Source of the DNA: Pedobacter borealis DSM 19626
GTDB taxonomy: Bacteria; Bacteroidota; Bacteroidia; Sphingobacteriales; Sphingobacteriaceae
DNA: 44,371 nt
Assembly: GCF_000708285.2 (NCBI RefSeq)
Contig: NZ_JAUG01000030.1
Coordinates: forward strand, 1-44,371
Reading direction: 5' to 3'
In this document: piece after piece, positions 32,831 through 41,932 of the stretch
Layout of the letters: every line of letters begins with the position of its first letter
Numbering within the stretch: position 1 is the first letter of the stretch
Made by a program: the position numbers and the translations under genes
The notes under the pieces: model-generated
What the model was told of the DNA's origin: nothing
Database searches by the model: none
The model's input: the letters and a program-made list of their open reading frames with translations, nothing else

Positions 32831-35800
32831 ATGAAAAAACTACTCTTAAGTATGCTTTTGTATCTCGGTGCAATTTCATTTGCTTTCGCACAAGGCAAAG
32901 TGATTACCGGGAAAGTTACGTCTACCTCCGGACCAATTCCGGGCGTTAGCGTATTTGTAAAAGGCTCACCAGCTAATGGCACACAGAGTGATGCCTCGGG
33001 CGCCTTTAAATTAACCGTTTCGGATGATGCCAAAACACTTGTTTTTAGCTTTATCGGTTACAAAACCAAAGAAGTGCCTATTACAGGGCAAAGCATCAAT
33101 GTAAACCTTGATGAGGAAAACAATACGCTATCGGATGTGGTGGTGGTGGGTTATGGAACGCAGAATAAACGCGATGTGACCGGATCTGTGGCCTCTGTTA
33201 AATCTAAAGACCTGGAAAACTTACCTGTAACAAGTTTTGAACAGGCCTTACAAGGAAAAGCAGCAGGTGTTCAGATTGCCGCTCAAAATGGAAAATTAGG
33301 GCAGGGAATAACGGTAAGGGTAAGGGGCGCTGCATCAGTAACTGCAGGTAGCGAGCCACTGTACATCGTTGATGGAATACCAATTACCTCGGGAGATTTT
33401 TCGAGTACTACTGCGCCTACGAGTGCTCTGGCAGATATAAACACCAATGATATCGAATCTATAGAAGTATTAAAGGATGCATCGGCATCGGCAATTTATG
33501 GCGCAAGAGCTTCAAACGGCGTGGTATTGATCACAACCAAACAGGGTAAGGCAGGCAAAACACTTATCCAGTTTAATGCACTGGGTGGTGTAAGCTCACC
33601 TTCTAACCATAGGGATTTTTTAAACGCAGCGCAATATGTTCAAATAGAGCGTAGAGCTGGGCAAGGCCAGGCGAATCAGGATTTTCTCAATGGAGATTAT
33701 GCAACCCTGCAAAAAGCATTAGATGATTATAGCGCAAGTGTAGAGGCGCGTTTAAACCGGTATTCAGCTGGCAACAACGATTATCAAACATACAAGGTAA
33801 ATTCTAACTGGGAAGCTGCTTCTTTTCAAGATAAACCTGTTACGCAACAATACGACCTTAATTTAACAGGGGGAAATGAAAAAACGAAATTTTATATCGG
33901 TGGCCAGGCCTTAGATCAACAAGGAATTGTGATAGGCAACAGTTATAAACGCTATAGCGGCCGATTAAACCTGACCAATAAAGTAACTGATTTTTTAGAA
34001 GTGGGTATTAACCTTAATTTTTCAAATAGTATTAATAACAGGCTATCAAATGATAATGCCTTTTCAAGTCCGCTACAATCTGTAGCGCTCTCTCCTATTA
34101 CGCCTTTTATAGACCCAAGGTCGGGTTTAATAAGCGGAACTTTACCTGGAGCCGCTTCAAATTACCCGGTATATTACAATCCATTCATTAGTGTCGATAA
34201 TGCTTTTTATAAAGCAACAGTGTACCGAACAATTGGCAAAGCTTTTGCGAATATCAACATTGCTAAGGGATTAAAATTCAGCACTGATTTTTCTATTGAT
34301 AACTTAAATCAAAACGAAGAAAGTTATTATGGTTCATTAACTTTTAGAAATACAGGCACATCAAATGGCTACGGGCAAAATATTTCAACTTTTGTAATTA
34401 ATGCCAATACCAATAATTTCTTCAGTTATAATACAACTATCGGCAAAAGTGCTTTTGATGTTATTTTGGGTACAAGTTATCAAAAATCAACCACCAAGTA
34501 CAGCACCATTGAAGGACAGGATTTCCCAAGTGATTCTTACATTAAATTAGGTTCTGCTGCAACAAAAGTGATTGCAACCAGTAATGAGGGTGCTTTTAGC
34601 TTTCTGTCTTATTTTTTTAGGGCCAATTATAAATACAACGACCGTTATTTAGTGGGTTTTAGTGTAAGGGCTGATGGTTCATCACGTTTTGGAGCCAATA
34701 ATAGATATGGGTATTTCCCGGCAGGTTCAGTGGCTTGGATTGCATCTGAAGAAGATTTCTTAAAACAAAGTGAAACCATCAGTTTGTTAAAATTTAGAGC
34801 AAGTTATGGTTTAACAGGTAATGCCGAAATTGGTAATTATTCTGCCCGTGGTTTATTCGCCGGAACAGGAGCATATGGTGGTTTGCCTGGGCAGATTCCT
34901 TCGCGAATAGCCAATCCGGACTTAACATGGGAAAAAACGAAGCAACTCGATATCGGCTTTGATTTTGGTATTTTAAAGAATAGAATTACAGGAATTTTTG
35001 ATTTTTATCAAAAAAATACCACCGATTTGTTATTAGATGTGCCTATCCCGCAAACAACAGGTTTCTCTACTAAAACCCAAAATTTAGGTTCATTAAAAAA
35101 TACCGGGTTTGAATTGGGCATTAACACTGAAAACTTTGTAGGCGCATTTAAATGGTCAACTGCGATAACAGGAGCAATTAACAACAATAAGATTACAAAT
35201 TTAGGAGGGCAGATTTTAAATAGCAATGAAATAAATGCAGCTATTTCGGGGCAACCGATCGGCGTATTTTACATCCCGGAATATGCTGGGGTAAATCCGG
35301 CTAATGGTGATGCGATTTATTACAAAAACACAGTTGATGCAAATGGCAATGTAGACAGGAGTACAACAAATAACATTAACGATGCACAACGGATTTTTGC
35401 AGGCAACCCTAATCCTAAATATACATTTGGCTTAAACAACACTTTTTCGTACAAGAATTTCGATTTAGGTATATTTTTTCAAGGTGTAAAAGGCAATAAA
35501 ATTTTCAATGCTGGCGGCCAGTATATGAGCGCCAATGCATCAAACGGTTATGATAACCAAACTGTAGATCAAATGAGCTATTGGGATAAACCAGGTGATG
35601 TTACATCTGTTCCGGAGCCCCGTCTGTTTGCAGGTAATGGTATCGGAAACTCAACAAGATATTTATCTGATGGTTCTTATGTCCGCTTAAAAACATTAAC
35701 GCTTGGCTATACTTTTCCAGTTTCGGTGTTAACCAAAATTAAGTTAAGCAAATTAAGGTTATATGCTACGGCGCAAAACCTGCTTACTATAACTGGTTAC

Positions 35801-35920
35801 AAAGGATGGGATCCGGAGGTTAATGCAGATTATCAATCGACAAACATTAATCAGGGCGTAGATTTTTACTCAGCACCACAACCACGGGTAATTTCATTGG
35901 GTATTAACATTGGCCTATAA
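32831..35920 (+). CDS. SusC/RagA-type TonB-dependent outer membrane transporter
   Basis: I use the ATG at 32831, giving 1029 residues; a TTG three bases earlier adds one residue only. A signal peptide (1-21) is followed by a carboxypeptidase-regulatory-like domain (about 24-100, GKVTSTSGPIPGVSVFVKG), the SusC signature DVVVVGYGTQNKRDVTGSV, a plug domain (about 110-225) and a long beta-barrel ending PRVISLGINIGL. It imports oligosaccharides across the outer membrane with the SusD partner encoded 16 bases downstream. The substrate is unknown; GH130 close by hints at mannosides. Confidence 0.96.
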   Translation: MKKLLLSMLLYLGAISFAFAQGKVITGKVTSTSGPIPGVSVFVKGSPANGTQSDASGAFKLTVSDDAKTLVFSFIGYKTKEVPITGQSINVNLDEENNTLSDVVVVGYGTQNKRDVTGSVASVKSKDLENLPVTSFEQALQGKAAGVQIAAQNGKLGQGITVRVRGAASVTAGSEPLYIVDGIPITSGDFSSTTAPTSALADINTNDIESIEVLKDASASAIYGARASNGVVLITTKQGKAGKTLIQFNALGGVSSPSNHRDFLNAAQYVQIERRAGQGQANQDFLNGDYATLQKALDDYSASVEARLNRYSAGNNDYQTYKVNSNWEAASFQDKPVTQQYDLNLTGGNEKTKFYIGGQALDQQGIVIGNSYKRYSGRLNLTNKVTDFLEVGINLNFSNSINNRLSNDNAFSSPLQSVALSPITPFIDPRSGLISGTLPGAASNYPVYYNPFISVDNAFYKATVYRTIGKAFANINIAKGLKFSTDFSIDNLNQNEESYYGSLTFRNTGTSNGYGQNISTFVINANTNNFFSYNTTIGKSAFDVILGTSYQKSTTKYSTIEGQDFPSDSYIKLGSAATKVIATSNEGAFSFLSYFFRANYKYNDRYLVGFSVRADGSSRFGANNRYGYFPAGSVAWIASEEDFLKQSETISLLKFRASYGLTGNAEIGNYSARGLFAGTGAYGGLPGQIPSRIANPDLTWEKTKQLDIGFDFGILKNRITGIFDFYQKNTTDLLLDVPIPQTTGFSTKTQNLGSLKNTGFELGINTENFVGAFKWSTAITGAINNNKITNLGGQILNSNEINAAISGQPIGVFYIPEYAGVNPANGDAIYYKNTVDANGNVDRSTTNNINDAQRIFAGNPNPKYTFGLNNTFSYKNFDLGIFFQGVKGNKIFNAGGQYMSANASNGYDNQTVDQMSYWDKPGDVTSVPEPRLFAGNGIGNSTRYLSDGSYVRLKTLTLGYTFPVSVLTKIKLSKLRLYATAQNLLTITGYKGWDPEVNADYQSTNINQGVDFYSAPQPRVISLGINIGL

Positions 35921-35936
35921 TTAAAAAAGAATCAAA

Positions 35937-37316
35937 ATGAAAAAGACATATATAAATAATATCATATTTGCTTGCATGTTTTTGATGGCTTTATCATCAT
36001 GCAAAAAGGCATTGGATGTAAATCCTGTTGATACCATTGAGCAAAAAAATGCTTTGCTTACCTCTAAAGATGTTGAAGGAGCGCTAATTGGAGCCTATTC
36101 AGATCTTGGCAGCCGTAATTTTTTCGGTGGCCGTTCGTTTTTAATAACTGATTTCTTAGCGAATACTGATGCCATTGAATGGTTCGGCACGTATGAAGAA
36201 CTAACCCAGGCAATAAACAAGTCGTTACTAAAAACAAATACTTTTGTTGATAACGTTTGGGCATCAGGCTATACCGCAATTAATGATGCCAATAATGTTA
36301 TTGCAGCTATAGATAAAGTAGACGCTGCTAAAAAGAATAGAGTTGAAGGTGAAGCCAAATTTATTAGGGGTGCAGCCTATTTTGAGTTGGTTAGGTTATT
36401 TGGAAAAGCCTACAACGATGGTTCGGCAAGTGCAAACCTGGGTGTACCGATCGTATTAAGCCCTACCAGCATTGTAAATGAATCAAGTTATGTAAGCAGG
36501 GCTACAGTAGCGGCGGTTTATAATCAGGCCATAGCTGATTTAACCGATGCTGAAGCTAAATTGCCTGCAACCAACAGTTTCTTTGCCACTAAATCTTCGG
36601 CTGCAGCGATGTTAGCCAGGTTATATTTACAAATGGGCAATTATAGTGCGGCCGCTTCTGCTGCAAACCGGGTAATTACTTCAGGAAATTATCAGTTAAC
36701 AGGGACCTACCTGGATGCTTTTCCTAAAATGCCAGAAAGTGGAAAACCTGCAAAACCTGGAGAAAATTCGACAGAAGATGTTTTCGCTATGCAGGTAACA
36801 ACTTTAACCGGATTTAACGGTTTTAATGAATTTTATGGTTCATCAACATTTGGTGGCCGTGGGGATGCGGTAATTTCGCAAGATTGGATTGACGCAACTT
36901 ATAGCGCAGGCGACGATAGGGCTAATGCTTTTTACGATGATGACGATATTTTTACGGCGAAATTTGGAAATCAATTCGGGAATGTTCCCGTAATCAGGCT
37001 GGCAGAAATGTATTTAATCAGGGCAGAATCTAATGCACGCTTAGCTCCGGCTGCTCCTATTGGAGGCGTTACACCACTTCAAGATTTAACCACCGTTAGA
37101 AGCAGGGCTGGCTTAACAACACTAACCGCTACCCTGGCAAATATTCTAAATGAAAGGAAACTTGAATTTGCTTTTGAAGGATTTTCACTGCACGATGCGA
37201 AAAGAACGCAAACCAACATTGGTAGTTTACCCTGGAACTCTACCAGATTAGTTTTCCCAATTCCACAACGTGAAATTGATGCAAACAAAAACTTGGTTCA
37301 AAACCCAGGTTATTAA
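35937..37316 (+). CDS. SusD/RagB-family outer membrane lipoprotein
   Basis: The 459-residue protein has a lipoprotein signal with LSSCKK (Cys22 as the lipid site) and the SusD-like features AKFIRGAAYFELVRLFGKAYN, AAAMLARLYLQMGNYSAAA (tetratricopeptide-like helices) and the closing NERKLEFAFEGFSLHDAKR and FPIPQREIDANKNLVQNPGY. It forms the lid of the SusC transporter and binds glycans at the cell surface. The pair stands without a sigma/anti-sigma or hybrid two-component gene nearby. Confidence 0.96.
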   Translation: MKKTYINNIIFACMFLMALSSCKKALDVNPVDTIEQKNALLTSKDVEGALIGAYSDLGSRNFFGGRSFLITDFLANTDAIEWFGTYEELTQAINKSLLKTNTFVDNVWASGYTAINDANNVIAAIDKVDAAKKNRVEGEAKFIRGAAYFELVRLFGKAYNDGSASANLGVPIVLSPTSIVNESSYVSRATVAAVYNQAIADLTDAEAKLPATNSFFATKSSAAAMLARLYLQMGNYSAAASAANRVITSGNYQLTGTYLDAFPKMPESGKPAKPGENSTEDVFAMQVTTLTGFNGFNEFYGSSTFGGRGDAVISQDWIDATYSAGDDRANAFYDDDDIFTAKFGNQFGNVPVIRLAEMYLIRAESNARLAPAAPIGGVTPLQDLTTVRSRAGLTTLTATLANILNERKLEFAFEGFSLHDAKRTQTNIGSLPWNSTRLVFPIPQREIDANKNLVQNPGY

Positions 37317-37333
37317 AATTACATACCAACAAA

Positions 37334-37489
37334 AATGAGGTTGTATCATAAATATAGATTTGTCATCCTGAGCCTGTCGAAGGACCTGTTTAAATACGCT
37401 TTAAGGTGTTTCGACAAGCTCTCCGTAGGAGTCCTTTGGACAACATGACAGCATCTGGGCTGAAATCGCCTTTATGATACAATCTCATT
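37334..37489. mobile_element. MITE-like element with 19 bp terminal inverted repeats
   Basis: AATGAGGTTGTATCATAAA (37334-37352) and TTTATGATACAATCTCATT (37471-37489) are inverted repeats with 18 of 19 pairs. The 156 bp element encodes no protein. Its interior holds the dispersed motif GTCATCCTGAGCCTGTCGAA and a partial mirror of it. It sits between the convergent susD and acs genes and can fold into a long stem, perhaps serving as a terminator. Confidence 0.75.
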
Positions 37490-37510
37490 CTTTTTATCTT
37501 TCACTTAAAT

Positions 37511-39406
37511 TTAAAGCTTTTTGGCTGCCGCTATAATTTCTTCTACCACGCCTGGATCAAGCAGCGTAGAAGTATCGCCTAAATTAGTGGTATCCCCTTC
37601 GGCAATTTTACGCAGAATTCTACGCATAATTTTGCCCGAGCGTGTTTTGGGTAAACCAGAAACAAACAATATTTTATCAGGCTTGGCAATCGCCCCAATT
37701 ACACGGGTAACCGTTTGTAAAATATCTTTTTTAGATAATTCTGCTTCGCCATGCATTTCAGGGTAAATTACAAAAGCATAAATGCCCTGGCCTTTTACAT
37801 CATGCGGATAACCCACAACTGCACTTTCTACCACACCAGCGTGCATATTAATGGCATTTTCTACCTCTGCGGTGCCAATTCTATGTCCAGAAACATTTAA
37901 TACATCATCAACACGACCTGTGATTCGATAATAACCATCTTCATCACGTAAACAACCGTCGCCCGTAAAATATAAATTCTCGTAAGTAGAGAAATAAGTC
38001 TGTTTGCAACGTTCGTGATCGCCGTAAGTGGTACGCAACATGCCCGGCCATGGGAATTTGATACAAAGATTTCCCATTACCCCATTTCCTTCAATTTCAT
38101 TACCATTTTCATCAACTAAAATTGGCTGAATTCCTGGTAAAGGCAATGTAGCAAAACTTGGTTTGGTTGGCGTTACCGTAGCAATAGGCGAAATCATAAT
38201 GCCTCCCGTTTCCGTTTGCCACCAGGTATCAACAATAGGCGCTTTACCGTGTCCGATTTTCTCATCGAACCAATGCCATGCTTCTTCGTTGATCGGCTCC
38301 CCTACCGACCCTAAAACGCGGATTGAGCTTAAATCTTTGCCGTTTAATGGCTCTTCACCAAAACTCATTAATGAGCGGATAGCCGTTGGCGCAGTGTATA
38401 AAGTATTTACTTTATGTTTTTCTACAATATCCCAAAAACGAGATGGGCTTGGATAAGTAGGAATCCCTTCGAAAAGAACTGAAGTAGCACCTTGCGAAAG
38501 CGGTCCGTAAACAATATAAGAGTGACCGGTAATCCAGCCAATATCGGCTGTACAAAAATAAACCTCACCAGGCTGATAGTTAAATACATTCGAAAAAGTA
38601 TAACCAGCATAAACCATATAACCACCACAGGTATGCACCACACCTTTGGGTTTTCCGGTAGAGCCCGATGTGTAGAGAATGAACAGCATATCTTCTGCAT
38701 CCATTTCTTCCGCTTCACAAATATCATTTACGTGTTTAACTTCATCTTCCCACCACACATCCCTGCCTTTCAGCATCGAAACAGGTGTACGGATATGGGT
38801 TAACACGATACATTTTGCTACGGTTGGGCAACCAATTAAGGCATCGTCAATTACATCTTTTAAAGGAATCTGTTTATTGCCACGATAAGAACCATCGGCC
38901 GTAATAACCACTTTACATTGCGAATCGTTAATCCTGTCGGCAATAGATTTAGCAGAAAATCCACCAAAAATAACCGAGTGAACGGCACCAATTCTTGCAC
39001 AGGCCAAAACAGCAATAGCCAGCTCAGGCACCATAGGCATATAAATACAAATACGGTCGCCCTTTTTTGCGCCATTACGTTTTAAAACGTTGGCAAAACG
39101 GCAAACGCGTTCGTGCAACATTTTATAAGTATAAGTAACACTTTCTTCTTCTGGATTATTAGGTTCCCAAACAATAGCAGGTTTATCTCCATTGGTGGCT
39201 AAGTGCCGATCTAAACAATTTTCGGTAATATTAAGTTTAGCGCCTTCGAACCACTTGATATTTGGTTCGTTAAAGTTCCATGATAATACTTTGAACCAAG
39301 GCTTGCGCCATTGAAAGTTTTGCGCCACTTCGCCCCAAAATTGTTCTGGGTTTTCTACGCTTTTCTTATAATCTTCTTCGTATTGCTTAAAAGATGTAAT
39401 TTGCAT
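37511..39406 (-). CDS. acs: Acetyl-CoA synthetase
   Basis: The 631-residue product has the full architecture of acetate:CoA ligase. It shows an N-terminal ACS cap (SFKQYEEDYKKSVENPEQFW), the AMP-binding P-loop YTSGSTGKPKG (245-255), DTWWQTETGG with the acetyl-pocket Trp, YFTGDGCLRDEDGYYRITGRVDDV, and SGKIMRR, where Lys592 is the residue commonly acetylated for control. It activates acetate in the cytosol. A 16 bp palindrome lies 84 bases before its start. Confidence 0.97.
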   Translation of the reverse strand: MQITSFKQYEEDYKKSVENPEQFWGEVAQNFQWRKPWFKVLSWNFNEPNIKWFEGAKLNITENCLDRHLATNGDKPAIVWEPNNPEEESVTYTYKMLHERVCRFANVLKRNGAKKGDRICIYMPMVPELAIAVLACARIGAVHSVIFGGFSAKSIADRINDSQCKVVITADGSYRGNKQIPLKDVIDDALIGCPTVAKCIVLTHIRTPVSMLKGRDVWWEDEVKHVNDICEAEEMDAEDMLFILYTSGSTGKPKGVVHTCGGYMVYAGYTFSNVFNYQPGEVYFCTADIGWITGHSYIVYGPLSQGATSVLFEGIPTYPSPSRFWDIVEKHKVNTLYTAPTAIRSLMSFGEEPLNGKDLSSIRVLGSVGEPINEEAWHWFDEKIGHGKAPIVDTWWQTETGGIMISPIATVTPTKPSFATLPLPGIQPILVDENGNEIEGNGVMGNLCIKFPWPGMLRTTYGDHERCKQTYFSTYENLYFTGDGCLRDEDGYYRITGRVDDVLNVSGHRIGTAEVENAINMHAGVVESAVVGYPHDVKGQGIYAFVIYPEMHGEAELSKKDILQTVTRVIGAIAKPDKILFVSGLPKTRSGKIMRRILRKIAEGDTTNLGDTSTLLDPGVVEEIIAAAKKL

Positions 39407-39489
39407 TGCTTGTTCTATATTTTGGATTAGTGGGGGCTAATTTAAATAAATAATAATAAGGAGAAATAGTCTAATCGTATCAAAATGAA

Positions 39490-39505
39490 TATCAAACGTT
39501 TGATA
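39490..39505. promoter_or_regulatory. Perfect 16 bp palindrome upstream of acs
   Basis: TATCAAACGTTTGATA is a perfect palindrome with a central CG. It lies in the 303-base interval between the divergent acs and rpmB genes, 84 bases from the acs start and 205 from rpmB. The AAACGTTT core is shared with the LacI-type sites of the glycan locus, but the flanks differ, so a different regulator is likely. Confidence 0.6.
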
Positions 39506-39626
39506 AGAAATAATTTATTTTAAATAGATGTAATATAGGAAGAATTTAAGATTTGGCATTAACAAACATTGCACAAACCTTTTCCGCTCATAAATATTAA
39601 TTATCAAAAAATAATTAGCTACGCTA

Positions 39627-39657
39627 TTGCTGTTTACAATTATTATTCAGATATTTG
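39627..39657 (+). promoter_or_regulatory. Candidate promoter of the rpmB-rpmG-DUF4295 unit
   Basis: TTG (39627-39629) and GATATTTG (39650-39657) are 20 bases apart, with 7 of 8 matches to the -7 consensus. The start codon of rpmB is at 39710. Confidence 0.45.
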
Positions 39658-39709
39658 CACACTCTTAAAAAAATTAAGCGGACGATATTAACAACTATAT
39701 TTACAAGTC

Positions 39710-39943
39710 ATGTCAAGAGTTTGTGATTTAACAGGAAAAAAAGCAATGGTAGGTAACAACGTTTCTCACTCAAACGTTAAAACCAAACGCAAATTTTACC
39801 CAAACCTACAACTTCAGAAATTTTATATTCCTGAAGAAAACCGTTGGATTACGTTGAAAGTTTCTACTTCAGCGATTAAAACCATCAATAAAGTGGGCAT
39901 TAGCGAAGCAATTAACCGTTTCGTAAAAAAAGGATTTTTGTAA
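39710..39943 (+). CDS. rpmB: 50S ribosomal protein bL28
   Basis: The 77-residue protein starts [20 protein letters not shown] and matches bL28 over its whole length. Only one cysteine is present, so it is the zinc-free form. It is the first gene of a small ribosomal unit with bL33 and a DUF4295 protein. A 7 bp hairpin (AACTGTT/AACAGTT, about 39952-39972) lies between it and rpmG. Confidence 0.97.
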   Translation: MSRVCDLTGKKAMVGNNVSHSNVKTKRKFYPNLQLQKFYIPEENRWITLKVSTSAIKTINKVGISEAINRFVKKGFL

Positions 39944-39987
39944 AAAACATTAACTGTTGAGATTAACAGTTTTCAATTTATATTAAA

Positions 39988-40170
39988 ATGGCAAAAAAAG
40001 GTAACAGAGTTCAGGTTATTTTAGAATGTACTGAACATAAAGAAAGTGGCATGCCAGGTATGTCTAGATATATTTCTACCAAAAACCGTAAAAACACTAC
40101 TGAAAGATTAGAATTGAAAAAATTCAATCCAGTATTGAGAAAAGTAACCGTACATAAAGAAATTAAATAG
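39988..40170 (+). CDS. rpmG: 50S ribosomal protein bL33
   Basis: The 60-residue protein starts [18 protein letters not shown] and contains the family pattern [21 protein letters not shown]. The cysteine pairs of zinc-binding bL33 are missing, so this is the zinc-free form. It lies 44 bases after rpmB. Confidence 0.97.
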   Translation: MAKKGNRVQVILECTEHKESGMPGMSRYISTKNRKNTTERLELKKFNPVLRKVTVHKEIK

Positions 40171-40216
40171 GTTAAGAATAAAAGACCAAAGCTTAAAGAC
40201 TAAAGCATTTTGCAAG

Positions 40217-40250
40217 TCTCAAATCTAATGTCTGATATCTCAAATCTAAT
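40217..40250 (+). repeat. Short direct repeats inside the ribosomal gene unit
   Basis: TCTCAAATCTAAT occurs at 40217-40229 and 40238-40250. The 98-base spacer between rpmG and the DUF4295 gene is repeat-like and looks inserted into an otherwise tight ribosomal block. Confidence 0.6.
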
Positions 40251-40268
40251 AATTAAAATTATAAGAAC

Positions 40269-40424
40269 ATGGCAAAGAAAGTAGTTGCAACCCTTAAAAC
40301 AGGTACAGGTAAAGAATATTCGAAAGTAATTACAATGGTAAAATCACCAAAAACTGGTGCTTACTCATTCAAAGAACTTATCGTACACAACGACCACGTA
40401 AAAGATGCTATTGCATCTAAATAA
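40269..40424 (+). CDS. DUF4295 small basic protein, ribosome-associated by context
   Basis: This frame codes for 51 residues, MAKKVVATLKTGTGKEYSKV through HVKDAIASK. It is lysine-rich and without acidic patches, as ribosomal proteins are. The family is found next to rpmG and ftsY across Bacteroidota. I recall that a Bacteroidota-specific ribosomal protein, bL38, was described from Flavobacterium johnsoniae; whether it is this family I cannot confirm here. The gene is followed by a strong terminator. Confidence 0.88.
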   Translation: MAKKVVATLKTGTGKEYSKVITMVKSPKTGAYSFKELIVHNDHVKDAIASK

Positions 40425-40457
40425 GGTTAATATTTTTTAATATTAAAAATATTAAAG

Positions 40458-40489
40458 GCCGTTCCGTTTTAACCGGAAGGGCTTTTTTT
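40458..40489 (+). terminator. Terminator of the rpmB-rpmG-DUF4295 unit
   Basis: GCCGTTCCG pairs with CGGAAGGGC-type bases (stem 40458-40482, one mismatch), followed by seven T. Confidence 0.85.
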
Positions 40490-40499
40490 GTTAGTGAAA

Positions 40500-40529
40500 T
40501 TTACGTTAGGAAATAATTGATTATCTTTG
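40500..40529 (+). promoter_or_regulatory. Candidate promoter of the antitoxin-like gene
   Basis: TATCTTTG at 40522-40529 is a full -7 match, with TTTACG about 20 bases upstream as a weak -33 box. The ATG follows 15 bases later. Confidence 0.4.
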
Positions 40530-40543
40530 AAAAAAGCATAACC

Positions 40544-40774
40544 ATGGAAGCGTATAAGTTTAAAGCAAAAGTTTCTGAAAACGGAACTATTGTTGTTCCA
40601 AGCGGATTTGACGTAAAAAACAAGGAGGTCGAAGTAATTATTTTGGATGAAGTGATTCAAAATGCTTCAAAAAAGAACATTAAAGAATTTCTTGACAAGT
40701 TTTCAGGAATTGCAATTGGAATTGATGCCGATCAGGCAAAATGGGAATATCTTAAAGAGAAACATAATTTATGA
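40544..40774 (+). CDS. Small antitoxin-like protein, orphan
   Basis: I choose the ATG at 40544, giving 76 residues; a TTG start at 40517 would run through the candidate -7 box. The N-terminus (YKFKAKVSENGTIVVPSGFD) resembles an AbrB/swapped-hairpin-like strand pattern. The C-terminus (NIKEFLDKFSGIAIGIDADQAKWEYLKEKHNL) is helical and charged, like a toxin-binding tail. This is the shape of type II antitoxins. No full toxin follows: the next 96 bases hold only two 10-codon frames before ftsY. Family assignment is tentative. Confidence 0.6.
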   Translation: MEAYKFKAKVSENGTIVVPSGFDVKNKEVEVIILDEVIQNASKKNIKEFLDKFSGIAIGIDADQAKWEYLKEKHNL

Positions 40775-40870
40775 TATTTTTATTTAATGAAACTCATACT
40801 TGACATTGTTCAGTCGTAAAATACCTACACAAACACCTACCGATTTCCTAAAAAAACATAAAAATAACTA

Positions 40871-41833
40871 ATGGGTTTATTCGATTTTTTCAAAAAGAAA
40901 GAAACTGCACCTGAAGCTCAGGAAGCACTGGATAAAGGTTTAGAGAAAACTAAAGACGGTTTCTTTAATAAAATTACCAAAGCTGTAGCAGGAAAATCTT
41001 CTGTTGATGATGAAGTGCTCGATAATCTGGAAGAAGTTTTGGTTACTTCTGATGTTGGCGTAAGTACTACATTAAAAATCATCAAACGCATCGAAGAACG
41101 TGTTGCTAAAGATAAATACCTCAATACCTCAGAGCTAAATTTTATCCTTCGTGATGAAATCCAGTTACTTTTATCCGAAAACAACAGTAACGATTTCCGC
41201 CAGTTCGAATACGGCGATCATAAACCTTATGTAATTATGGTGGTTGGCGTAAATGGTGTTGGTAAAACCACTACCATCGGAAAGCTGGCCCACAAACTTA
41301 AAGAATCTGGTCTTAAAGTAGTATTAGGTGCAGCCGATACCTTTAGAGCTGCGGCCGTTGACCAGATTAAACTTTGGGGCGAACGTGTTGGCGTGAGGGT
41401 TGTGGCACAGGCTATGGGTTCTGATCCTGCTTCAGTTGCTTTTGATACCCTACAATCGGCTGTTGCTAACAACGAAGATGTAGTGATTATTGATACTGCC
41501 GGACGTTTACACAACAAAATCGGTTTGATGAATGAGTTGGGTAAAATTAAACAGGTGATGCAAAAGGTGGTACCAGGTGCACCGCACGAAATTTTATTGG
41601 TGTTAGATGCCTCGACGGGACAAAACGCTTTTGAACAGTGCAAACAGTTTACCGAAGCTACTGATGTTAATGCATTGGCCATTACAAAATTAGACGGAAC
41701 AGCAAAAGGTGGTGTAGTAATCGGAATTTCAGATCAGTTCAGGATTCCTGTTAAATATATTGGCGTAGGAGAAAAAATTGGCGACTTACAGCTTTTTGAT
41801 AAGAAAGAGTTTGTGAATAGTTTGTTTAAATAG
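40871..41833 (+). CDS. ftsY: Signal recognition particle receptor FtsY
   Basis: The 320-residue protein has a short N-terminal acidic part, an NG domain with P-loop GVNGVGKT (126-133), DTFRAAAVDQ (156-165), DTAGR (208-212) and TKLDG (272-276), and the closing GVGEKIGDLQLFD. It is the GTPase that docks ribosome-SRP complexes at the inner membrane. Placement after bL28-bL33-DUF4295 is the usual Bacteroidota order, here interrupted by the antitoxin-like gene. Confidence 0.97.
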   Translation: MGLFDFFKKKETAPEAQEALDKGLEKTKDGFFNKITKAVAGKSSVDDEVLDNLEEVLVTSDVGVSTTLKIIKRIEERVAKDKYLNTSELNFILRDEIQLLLSENNSNDFRQFEYGDHKPYVIMVVGVNGVGKTTTIGKLAHKLKESGLKVVLGAADTFRAAAVDQIKLWGERVGVRVVAQAMGSDPASVAFDTLQSAVANNEDVVIIDTAGRLHNKIGLMNELGKIKQVMQKVVPGAPHEILLVLDASTGQNAFEQCKQFTEATDVNALAITKLDGTAKGGVVIGISDQFRIPVKYIGVGEKIGDLQLFDKKEFVNSLFK

Positions 41834-41916
41834 CACTTTGTGGTTGATTACACTGAGGATTTAGTCTACAATTCACTTCGTGGTTGATTACACAGATTAC
41901 AGGATTACACAGATTA
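41834..41916 (+). repeat. Direct repeats upstream of the GxxExxY gene
   Basis: CACTTTGTGGTTGATTACAC (41834-41853) recurs with one change at 41874-41893. GATTACACAGATTA recurs at 41886-41899 and 41903-41916. Such GATTACACAG strings are dispersed in this phylum, often near GxxExxY genes as I recall. Confidence 0.7.
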
Positions 41917-41932
41917 TTATGTAATTTTAGTA

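Noticed and set aside
31326..37316. GH130, CsbD and SusCD as one operon
   Set aside because: GH130 and CsbD are on the minus strand, and the SusC gene is divergent on the plus strand. Only a functional link is possible.
39055..39095. GTTTTAAAACG-like operator inside acs
   Set aside because: It lies in well-conserved coding sequence and lacks the TAAAACGTTTTA symmetry of the other sites.
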